This document shows, piece by piece, positions 1 to 6,329 of a DNA stretch of 7,109 nt. How positions within the stretch are numbered: the stretch's first letter is position 1; every line of letters starts with the position of its first letter. Made by a program: the position numbers and the translations under genes. The DNA lies in NCBI GenBank assembly GCA_964517875.1, contig CAZFEU010000069.1:1-7109 (forward strand). Direction: 5' to 3'. The notes under the pieces were generated by a model. That model saw only the letters and a program-made list of their open reading frames with translations. It did not search any database and had not been told where the DNA came from. This DNA comes from JAJPXC01 sp964517875. Its GTDB lineage: Bacteria; Bacteroidota; Bacteroidia; Bacteroidales; Muribaculaceae.

Positions 1-1045
1 TGTTGCCGAGCTTGGTCTTGGTCTGACCCTCAAACTGCGGCTCCATCACCTTCACCGACACCACGGCTGTGAGCCCTTCGCGGAAGTCGTCACTGGCGAT
101 TTCTACCTTGGCCTTCTCCAATAGCTTGTTGTCGTCGGCATATTTCTTGAGGGTTGAGGTCAAGCCGCGACGGAATCCGGTGAGGTGGGTGCCACCCTCG
201 ATGGTGTTGATATTGTTGACGAATGAGTATACGTTTTCGTTATAAGTGTTGTTGTAGGTCATGGCTACCTCCACCGGTATGCCCGAGCGCTCGGTGTTGA
301 GGTGGATTACATCGTGTATCAGTGACTCTTTGTTAGAGTCGATGTATTCCACAAACTCACTGAGGCCATTGGCCGAGTAGAATACTTCGCGGCGGGGATT
401 GCCCTCTGCGTCACGGTTGCGCATATCGGTGAGCGACAAGGTGATGCCGGCATTGAGAAATGCCAGGTCGCGCAGACGGTTGGCCAGTGTGGAGTAGTCG
501 TACTCGGTGACGGTGAATATCGACGAGTCGGGCTTGAAGGTGATGCTCGTCCCGGTGCGCTGGCTCTCACCTACGATTCGAAGCTCAGTGGTGGGTTTGC
601 CGCACGAATACTCCTGCACGTAAGCCTTGCCGTTGCGGTGCACCTCAGCGCGTAGATAGGTTGACAGTGCGTTGACACACGACACGCCCACACCGTGGAG
701 ACCTCCCGATACCTTGTACGAACCCTTATCAAACTTACCTCCGGCATGCAGCACAGTGAGAACTACCTCAAGGGCGCTCTTATGCTCCTTCTCGTGCATG
801 TCCACGGGGATGCCGCGGCCATTGTCGACCACGGTGATTGAGTTGTCTTCGTTGATGGTCACATCGATATGCGTGGCATAGCCGGCGAGGGCTTCGTCAA
901 TAGAGTTATCAACCACCTCATATACAAGGTGATGCAAACCCTTTACCGAAATGTCGCCTATATACATCGCCGGGCGCTTGCGCACGGCCTCAAGGCCCTC
1001 AAGCACCTGAATATTACTCGCACTGTATTCTTCTCTTTCTGCCAT
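1..1045 (-). CDS. gyrB: DNA gyrase subunit B, N-terminal part (cut by window edge)
   Basis: GyrB is the ATPase subunit of DNA gyrase. With GyrA it introduces negative supercoils at the expense of ATP in the cytoplasm. The first 348 codons are present and the gene leaves the window at position 1. Visible parts: the start-proximal core VRKRPAMYIGD (21-31); the GHKL ATP site with EVVDNSIDEA (E43 as catalytic base, N47 for Mg-ATP); DNGRGIP (74-80); the ATP lid LHAGGKF followed by SGGLHGVG (99-120); EGGTHLTGF (283-291); and the QTK loop (341-343), whose Lys contacts the ATP gamma-phosphate. The TOPRIM and C-terminal domains are outside the window. The ATG at 1045 is chosen because an in-frame TAG lies at 1067-1069 and no other ATG falls between. 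The leader is A-rich with no Shine-Dalgarno sequence, as is usual in Bacteroidota. It has its own promoter. ParE is the main alternative, but the close match to Bacteroidales GyrB makes it unlikely. Confidence 0.96.
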   Translation of the reverse strand, partial: MAEREEYSASNIQVLEGLEAVRKRPAMYIGDISVKGLHHLVYEVVDNSIDEALAGYATHIDVTINEDNSITVVDNGRGIPVDMHEKEHKSALEVVLTVLHAGGKFDKGSYKVSGGLHGVGVSCVNALSTYLRAEVHRNGKAYVQEYSCGKPTTELRIVGESQRTGTSITFKPDSSIFTVTEYDYSTLANRLRDLAFLNAGITLSLTDMRNRDAEGNPRREVFYSANGLSEFVEYIDSNKESLIHDVIHLNTERSGIPVEVAMTYNNTYNENVYSFVNNINTIEGGTHLTGFRRGLTSTLKKYADDNKLLEKAKVEIASDDFREGLTAVVSVKVMEPQFEGQTKTKLGN

Positions 1046-1078
1046 ATTTATTTTTTCTTTCAATTTCTAATTTTCAGT

Positions 1079-1098
1079 GGGTAATGCGTATTTTACCC
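1079..1098 (-). promoter_or_regulatory. Small hairpin in the predicted gyrB 5' leader
   Basis: On the minus strand GGGTAA and TTACCC form a perfect 6-bp inverted repeat around an 8-nt loop (AATACGCA). It lies between the predicted gyrB transcription start (about 1107) and the ATG, roughly 34 nt before the start codon. It could be a leader stem affecting mRNA stability or translation. A 6-bp repeat can arise by chance, so the regulatory role is inference only. Confidence 0.3.
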
Positions 1099-1113
1099 CC
1101 TTTTTTAACTCCA

Positions 1114-1144
1114 CAAAATTACAAAATTTTTTCATTTCCCACAA
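1114..1144 (-). promoter_or_regulatory. Bacteroidota-type housekeeping promoter for gyrB
   Basis: On the minus strand TAATTTTG (1121 to 1114) matches the Bacteroides -7 consensus TAnnTTTG exactly. A TTG (1144 to 1142) sits 20 nt upstream, matching the -33 element and its usual spacing of about 19-21 nt for the primary sigma factor of this phylum. The predicted start point is a few bases downstream, near 1107, giving a leader of about 60 nt. It lies in the AT-rich intergenic stretch just upstream of gyrB, which fits. Confidence 0.72.
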
Positions 1145-1164
1145 CCCCAAATTCCCATAACTAT

Positions 1165-1218
1165 TCAGCTATCCAATTGATGCGGACGCACGAACCGTGC
1201 GTCCATACAATTAGCTGA
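1165..1218 (-). terminator. Long imperfect hairpin between polA and gyrB (probable polA terminator or intergenic palindrome)
   Basis: The core is a perfect 9-bp inverted repeat: GGACGCACG (1184-1192) and CGTGCGTCC (1196-1204) around a 3-nt loop. The stem continues outward with bulges: AATTG (1175-1179) pairs with CAATT (1208-1212), and TCAGCT (1165-1170) pairs exactly with AGCTGA (1213-1218). It begins 28 nt beyond the polA stop and lies upstream of the gyrB promoter, the right place to end the polA transcript. There is no run of U after the stem on either strand, so it is not a textbook intrinsic terminator. It could instead be a transcript-stabilising 3' stem, a regulator site, or a copy of a dispersed palindromic repeat. 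The structure is seen directly; the function is inferred. Confidence 0.5.
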
Positions 1219-1245
1219 TATATTGACAATTGATGGCGGTGTGGA

Positions 1246-3951
1246 TCAATGGGCTTCGAGCCAATTGGCACCTACGCCCGACGATACTTCGAGCGGTACA
1301 AGGCCTGTGTAGGCTTGCGACATGCACCGTGTCACAATCTCCTGCACCTGTGGGAGTTCATCAGGCACCACATCGAATATCAACTCATCATGCACCTGCA
1401 TTATCATCTTGGTAGCGAGCTGCTTATGGCGAAGCTCGCGCCACACGTCAATCATGGCGCGCTTGATGATGTCGGCTGCACTCCCCTGTAATGGGGCATT
1501 GACGGCATTGCGCTCGGCATAGCCGCGCACCACGGCGTTGCGCGAATTGATTTCGGGCAGGAAACGCTTTCGTCCCATCACGGTGGTGACATATCCGCGT
1601 TCACGGGCCTCTCTGACACATCGGTCGAGATATTCGCGCACCCCCGGGTAGCTGCTGAAGTAATTATCAATTAGCTGCTTGGCCTCTCCACGAGGTATAC
1701 CGAGACGCTCCGACAACCCAAAGGCCGAGATGCCGTAAATTATACCGAAATTAGCGGTTTTGGCATTGCGGCGCTGATCGGCTGTAACATTTTCGAGGGG
1801 TATATGGTAGACCTTGGCGGCGGTCTCGCTGTGGAAATCCTCGCCCGAGAGGAATGCGCCCACCATATCCTCGTCGCGGCTCAAATCAGCCATTAGGCGG
1901 AGCTCGATTTGTGAGTAGTCGGCCGACAGAAAAAGATGTCCGGGGTCGGCGATAAATGCCCGGCGTATATCGCGGCCGTCGTCGGTGCGTATGGGGATGT
2001 TCTGCAAGTTGGGATTAGTCGATGAAATTCGGCCGGTAGCCGTGACAGTCTGGTTATATGTGGTGTGTATCTTGCCTGTGCGGGGATTGATAAGCTCGGG
2101 GAGGGCGTTGATATAAGTGGTGAGCAGCTTGCGAAGCCGTCTCACCTTTAGTATCAGGTCGACTATGGGGTGGAATGGAGCATATTTTTCGAGAATATCC
2201 TCGGTGGTGGAGTAGGCTCCCTTCTTGGTGCGTTTGGCCTTAGGGTCAAGCCGCATACGCCCGAAGAGTATCTCACCCACCTGCGAGGGGGAAGCTATGT
2301 TGAACGTCTCGCCGGCCAGTTCGTACACCTGCTGTTCCATCTGGCGAAGGCGCTCGGTGAGCTGCGACGACAGCTGGTGAAGCTCCGACACATCAATCCG
2401 GGCTCCAGTCCACTCCATATCGGCAAGCACCGGCACAAGGGGAATCTCAATGTCGGTGAACAGGGGCCATAGCTCCTGACCTCGCAGCTCATCGGTAAGT
2501 GCAGGACCCAGACGCAATACGAAGTCGGCCTGCTGTGATAGTGTCAGCTCGGTGTCGAGCGACTGGAAGTTGAGATAGGCCGAAGCCACAAGGTGCAAGG
2601 CGTGTCGCATCTCCGGCTGCAGCAGGTAATGGGCCACTGCTGTGTCGAAGTAAGGGGCGGTCCACTCTACGCCCTCGCGGCGCAGTATAAGCATATCGCG
2701 CTTCACGTCGTGCGACAGCACCGTGTTATGGCCGGTAAAGATTGGTGTGAGTTGAGCCATAAACTCCCTGCGGGCCGATGTCTCGACGGGCACTGTAAAG
2801 AAGTGAGCGTCACCCTCGGCATAGGCAATGGCTATCGCTACCCAGCGGGCGGTCATAGCCTCAGCCCCATCGGCGCTAATGGCTATTGCTATATTCGGGT
2901 ATTGAAGGGCTTTCTCAACAACCTGGCTCAACGGAATAGCCGATGGGGTATCGGAAATCGAGGGAATGGCTTCGGATGTAATGTCGCCCGGCATGTCGAA
3001 AAGCGAGGGTTGGGAGTCGGCTGCTCCCTGCACCGGGGATGTATGTGGGGTAGATATCACCTCACTGCCGTTGTCAGCGGCGGTGAGACGGCGTGCAAGG
3101 GTGCGGAATTCGAACTGTGAGAATATGTCAAGAAGTTCGGCAATTATGGGCTCGCGTCGTTCGAGTGAGCTGATCGTTACATCAATCGGCACATCGGTGC
3201 GAATCGTGGCAAGCACTTTCGACAGTCGTATCATGTCAACGTTTTCAGCCACCTTGCGCTGCAGTGCGCCCTTGAGCTTGTCGAGATTGTCGAGCAGGTT
3301 CTCCACGGAGCCCCATTCGGCTATGAGCTTTTGGGCTGTCTTTTCCCCTACTCCGGGGCAACCGGGGATATTGTCGATAGAGTCACCTTCAAGTGCCAGC
3401 AAATCTATTACCTGGTGGGGTGATTCAATGCCGTAGCGCTCGCACACTTCGCGAGGGCCGCGTATCTCAAACCCCTGCCCCTTAAGCGCCGGGCGATACA
3501 TCAGCACCTTGTCGGTGACGAGCTGCCCGTAGTCCTTGTCTGGGGTCATCATATAGGTGGTGTATCCATCGGCCTGAGCTACCCGCGAGAGTGTGCCGAT
3601 TATATCATCGGCCTCATATTCGGGATTTTCAACGATGGGGATGCGGTAGGCCTGGAGTATGCGCTTGATCCATGGCACCGACTGTGTGATATCCTCAGGC
3701 TGTGCGTCGCGGTTGGCCTTGTACTGGTCGTAGAGCTCGTGGCGGAAAGTATGTCCACCTTTAGGGTCGAAACATACCGCTATGTGGGTGGGGTTCTCCT
3801 TGCGAAGAATCTCGTCAAGAGTATTGCAGAAGCCGAAAATGGCCGATGTATTGAACCCCTTGGTGGTGAAGTGGGGCGAACGGATCAGAGCGTAATAGGC
3901 TCGGTAGATCAATGCGTAGGCATCAAGGAGGAATAGCTTTTTCTGTTGCAT
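1246..3951 (-). CDS. polA: DNA polymerase I (5' nuclease + degenerate 3'-5' exonuclease + polymerase)
   Basis: This 901-aa family A polymerase removes RNA primers, fills Okazaki gaps and repairs DNA. The 5' nuclease domain (about 1-290) shows D10, D62, EADD (113-116) and TPDKD (136-140) as metal ligands, plus the helix-hairpin-helix region DNIPGCPGVGEKTAQ (193-207). A Ser/Pro/Thr-rich linker (about 291-345) contains QPSLF (314-318), a possible clamp-binding motif. The exonuclease domain (about 350-495) appears inactive: the DxE of motif I is replaced by A357/S359 and the motif III Tyr and Asp by T470/Q474, while D419 of motif II remains. The polymerase domain is intact: DYSQIELR with catalytic D678, the O-helix from R727 through K731, F735 and Y739, and VHDE with D855. 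The ATG at 3951 begins MQQKKLFLLDAYALIYRAYY, the family's normal N-terminus. Reading stays open 68 codons upstream but only across lpxB. polA follows lpxB after 34 nt, probably in the same transcript. Confidence 0.96.
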   Translation of the reverse strand: MQQKKLFLLDAYALIYRAYYALIRSPHFTTKGFNTSAIFGFCNTLDEILRKENPTHIAVCFDPKGGHTFRHELYDQYKANRDAQPEDITQSVPWIKRILQAYRIPIVENPEYEADDIIGTLSRVAQADGYTTYMMTPDKDYGQLVTDKVLMYRPALKGQGFEIRGPREVCERYGIESPHQVIDLLALEGDSIDNIPGCPGVGEKTAQKLIAEWGSVENLLDNLDKLKGALQRKVAENVDMIRLSKVLATIRTDVPIDVTISSLERREPIIAELLDIFSQFEFRTLARRLTAADNGSEVISTPHTSPVQGAADSQPSLFDMPGDITSEAIPSISDTPSAIPLSQVVEKALQYPNIAIAISADGAEAMTARWVAIAIAYAEGDAHFFTVPVETSARREFMAQLTPIFTGHNTVLSHDVKRDMLILRREGVEWTAPYFDTAVAHYLLQPEMRHALHLVASAYLNFQSLDTELTLSQQADFVLRLGPALTDELRGQELWPLFTDIEIPLVPVLADMEWTGARIDVSELHQLSSQLTERLRQMEQQVYELAGETFNIASPSQVGEILFGRMRLDPKAKRTKKGAYSTTEDILEKYAPFHPIVDLILKVRRLRKLLTTYINALPELINPRTGKIHTTYNQTVTATGRISSTNPNLQNIPIRTDDGRDIRRAFIADPGHLFLSADYSQIELRLMADLSRDEDMVGAFLSGEDFHSETAAKVYHIPLENVTADQRRNAKTANFGIIYGISAFGLSERLGIPRGEAKQLIDNYFSSYPGVREYLDRCVREARERGYVTTVMGRKRFLPEINSRNAVVRGYAERNAVNAPLQGSAADIIKRAMIDVWRELRHKQLATKMIMQVHDELIFDVVPDELPQVQEIVTRCMSQAYTGLVPLEVSSGVGANWLEAH

Positions 3952-3985
3952 TACACAGTAACCTGTTGTGTTGTGGTTAATGACT

Positions 3986-5074
3986 TTAACTTGTGATGAT
4001 GTCGGCGGCGCGGGAGGCTGCTCCGGCAGGGCCCAGGATCTCACGCATCCTGGAGTATCCGTCGAGTTGACGCTGGTGGCCTGGTGCTCCGGGGAGCACT
4101 TCGCGCAGCTGCGACGCCACCAGCTCGGGAGTGCATAGGTGCAGCAATGCTTCATGCACTATTGGCTGGCCGGTGATGAGGTTGGGGAGCGACACAAATG
4201 GCACGGAAAGGATGCGCTTAAACAAGTTGTAACTTAGCTTTGAGCCGTTGGCACGATAGCACACCACCTGCGGTGTGCCCGCAAGCGCGCACTCCAGCGT
4301 GGCGGTGCCTGATGTGACCAGAGCGGCTGCGGCCTGAGCCATCAGCTCAAAAGTGCGCCCTGTCACCACGGGGTATGTGGTATATTGGCCATACAACTCG
4401 GGTGCGATGCCTGGAGCTCCGGCCACTATCACCTCATAATCGGAGAATTGGCGGGCTACGGCATCCATAATCGGCAGATTGTTGCGTATCTCACCCACCC
4501 GGCTTCCGGGCACGAGAAGCAACATATGTCGCCGCTGCCTGAGCTGAGGGGATAGCTCCTGAAGGCGGCGATCGATTTCCTCTACCGATGGGTTGCCGAC
4601 GTAGGTGGCCTCAAAGCCATGCCTTGCATACCACTCAGGCTCAAATGGGAGTATCGACAACACACGGCTCACGTAGCGGCGTATCTTCTTGATGCGCCAC
4701 GACTTCCAAGCCCATATCTTGGGTGATATGTAGTAGTCCACCCTTATTCCGCGCCGGTGGGCGTATTTAGCTAATTTAAGATTGAACGATGGGTAATCGA
4801 CGAGCACCACCCTGTCGGGAGCCGACTCGCTGATGCCCTGCTTTGCCCGCTTGAGGTTGCCGAATATCTTCGACAGGTTGCGCAGCACTTCGGAGAAACC
4901 CATATATGCCATGTCGCGGTAATGTATCAGGGGCTTTACCCCTGCGGCCTTCTCCATAAGGTCGCCGCCTAGCATGGCAAACTCCGCCTGTGGGTCGCGG
5001 CTCCTGATCTGTTCAATCAGCTGCGAAGCGTGCAGGTCGCCTGATGCCTCACCGGCAGCAATGAAGTATCTCAT
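3986..5074 (-). CDS. lpxB: Lipid-A-disaccharide synthase
   Basis: LpxB (glycosyltransferase family 19) joins UDP-2,3-diacylglucosamine to 2,3-diacylglucosamine-1-phosphate (lipid X), making the disaccharide core of lipid A and releasing UDP. It acts as a peripheral protein at the inner face of the inner membrane. The 362-aa product is close to the usual family length of about 375-390. Family motifs run in order: GEASGD (8-13), MGFSEVL (58-64), DYPSFN (93-98), SPKIWAW (118-124 region), LPFE (142-145), VGNP (159-162), the donor-binding VPGSR (188-192) and SGTATLE (255-261). Its ATG overlaps the spmAB stop by one base (TGATG), so translation is probably coupled, and this fixes the start. Presence of lpxB shows the organism is a lipopolysaccharide- or lipooligosaccharide-making Gram-negative. 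No frameshift or missing motif is seen. Confidence 0.96.
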   Translation of the reverse strand: MRYFIAAGEASGDLHASQLIEQIRSRDPQAEFAMLGGDLMEKAAGVKPLIHYRDMAYMGFSEVLRNLSKIFGNLKRAKQGISESAPDRVVLVDYPSFNLKLAKYAHRRGIRVDYYISPKIWAWKSWRIKKIRRYVSRVLSILPFEPEWYARHGFEATYVGNPSVEEIDRRLQELSPQLRQRRHMLLLVPGSRVGEIRNNLPIMDAVARQFSDYEVIVAGAPGIAPELYGQYTTYPVVTGRTFELMAQAAAALVTSGTATLECALAGTPQVVCYRANGSKLSYNLFKRILSVPFVSLPNLITGQPIVHEALLHLCTPELVASQLREVLPGAPGHQRQLDGYSRMREILGPAGAASRAADIITS

Positions 5075-5076
5075 CA
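5072..5076 (-). promoter_or_regulatory. TGATG stop/start overlap coupling spmAB and lpxB
   Basis: On the minus strand the spmAB stop TGA (5076-5074) shares its A with the lpxB start ATG (5074-5072). Such overlaps usually mean that ribosomes ending the first gene restart on the second, giving linked output. The overlap is seen directly; the coupling is inferred. Confidence 0.7.
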
Positions 5077-6303
5077 GCTAAAGAATATATAGGCGGCAAA
5101 TATCCCGGCTATCGAACCGGTAACATCGGCCAGCAGGGCATAACCCACGGCGTAGCGCGTGCGTGTCACCCCTACCGAGCCAAAGTAAACAGCCAGTACG
5201 TAGAACATTGTATCGGTGGAGCCTTGAATCGCTGCCGACACCTTCGACACAAACGCATCGGCTCCATAGGTGCTCATCAAGTCGACCATCATGCCGCGTG
5301 ATCCTGAGCCGCTGAGTGGTTTCATCAGCGCCGTGGGGAGTGCGCCCACCCACTCCGAGTCCATGCCAAGGGCCGACACACCCTGCTCCATGGCGTGGGT
5401 GATGACATCCATGGCCCCTGAGGCGCGAAACATGCCGATGGCCACCAGGATGGCCACCAGATAGGGTATAATCATCACGGCAGTCTTAAAGCCCTCCTTA
5501 GCTCCTTCGATAAACGCATCGTACATGTTGACGCGCTTTCTCAAGCCGGCCACGATAAAAGCCACGATAACGGTAAATAGCAAGAAATTAGCTATAAATC
5601 CTGAGTAAATCTGCACAGCCTCCTGTGGCATGGTGGAGAAAAACCATACCATAGAGCCTATAACAGCGGCAAGTCCGCCGAGCCACGCCAGCAGCACGGG
5701 GTCGGTGAGGCGTATGCGCTGCTTGATGCACAGCGCCACGATACCCACCAGGGTGGCTATGAAGGTGGCCAGCAATATCGGCATAAACACGTCGGTAGGA
5801 TTAGCTGCTCCGGCTTGCGCACGATACATCATAATCGAAATCGGTATCAGGCATAGCCCCGAAGCGTTGAGCACCAGAAACATAATCATGGCGTCGGTGG
5901 CCGTATCCTTTTCCTTGTTGAGCTCCTGAAGCTCCTGCATGGCCTTGAGTCCAAGAGGTGTGGCGGCATTGTCGAGACCGAGCATGTTGGCCGACACGTT
6001 CATGAAAATCGACCCCATGGCCGGATGCCCCTTCGGAACGCCGGGAAACAACCTGCAGAACAGCGGGCTCACGAGCCTGCCCATGGTAGAAATCACACCT
6101 CCGCGTTCACCTATCTTCATCAGTCCCAGCCACAACGCCAGCACTCCGGTGAGTCCTATCGATATTTCAAATGCCGTGCCCGCCGATGTGAATGATGCCG
6201 ACATGATGTCGGTCCACACCTGAAGGTCGCCGGTGAAGATGGTCTTGCCAAGTGCTACCGCGAATGCTATCAGGAAAAAAGCTATCCAGATGTAATTCAG
6301 CAT
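5074..6303 (-). CDS. spmAB: SpmA-SpmB fusion membrane protein (nucleoside recognition/Gate domains)
   Basis: This is a 409-aa, very hydrophobic inner-membrane protein with roughly nine or ten membrane segments. The first half (about 1-195) resembles SpmA, with the signature ANMLGLDNAATPLGLKAM (105-122). The second half (about 210-409) resembles SpmB, with KPLSGSGSRGM (328-338) and QGSTDTMFYVLAVYFGSVGV (360-379). In Bacillus SpmA and SpmB are separate proteins needed for spore core dehydration; both carry the nucleoside recognition (Gate) domain also found in transporters. In Bacteroidota they occur fused and the function is unknown; a transport role is inference. The ATG at 6303 begins MLNYIWIAFF, the first membrane helix. 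An upstream in-frame start at 6387 would add 28 residues overlapping the branching-enzyme end and is unlikely. The gene follows glgB after 26 nt and its TGA overlaps the lpxB ATG, so it sits inside an operon. Confidence 0.92.
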   Translation of the reverse strand: MLNYIWIAFFLIAFAVALGKTIFTGDLQVWTDIMSASFTSAGTAFEISIGLTGVLALWLGLMKIGERGGVISTMGRLVSPLFCRLFPGVPKGHPAMGSIFMNVSANMLGLDNAATPLGLKAMQELQELNKEKDTATDAMIMFLVLNASGLCLIPISIMMYRAQAGAANPTDVFMPILLATFIATLVGIVALCIKQRIRLTDPVLLAWLGGLAAVIGSMVWFFSTMPQEAVQIYSGFIANFLLFTVIVAFIVAGLRKRVNMYDAFIEGAKEGFKTAVMIIPYLVAILVAIGMFRASGAMDVITHAMEQGVSALGMDSEWVGALPTALMKPLSGSGSRGMMVDLMSTYGADAFVSKVSAAIQGSTDTMFYVLAVYFGSVGVTRTRYAVGYALLADVTGSIAGIFAAYIFFS

Positions 6304-6329
6304 AATGTGTGAGTCTGAGACATTGGGGG

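Larger units (their letters stand above)
1046..1245. other. Intergenic region between polA and gyrB
   Basis: This 200-bp AT-rich stretch separates the polA stop from the gyrB start. I see no coding sequence or RNA gene in it. It holds, in the direction of transcription, the polA-side hairpin, the gyrB promoter and the leader stem. The 9-mer CAATTGATG occurs twice in direct orientation, at 1174-1182 and 1227-1235, on either side of the hairpin core. Confidence 0.85.

Noticed and set aside
730..737. TAAGTTTG on the minus strand, matching the -7 consensus TAnnTTTG
   Set aside because: It encodes the conserved GKFDK part of the GyrB ATP lid, and there is no TTG at the proper distance upstream, so it is a chance match.
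1165..1218. The hairpin as a classical rho-independent terminator
   Set aside because: No U-rich run follows the stem in either direction, so only a looser terminator-like role is proposed.
2593..3436. Plus-strand open frames of 175 and 156 codons opposite polA
   Set aside because: They mirror the polA coding strand, match no family I know, overlap each other and have no promoter. They are antisense shadows.
3959..3979. TAACC/GGTTA 5-bp inverted repeat in the lpxB-polA gap
   Set aside because: A 5-bp stem around an 11-nt loop is too weak and too likely by chance to call as an attenuator or operator.
3952..4155. In-frame 68-codon upstream extension of polA
   Set aside because: It lies almost wholly inside lpxB in another frame, its residues do not resemble any polymerase N-terminus, and the normal start MQQKKLFLLDAYALIYRAYY is at 3951.
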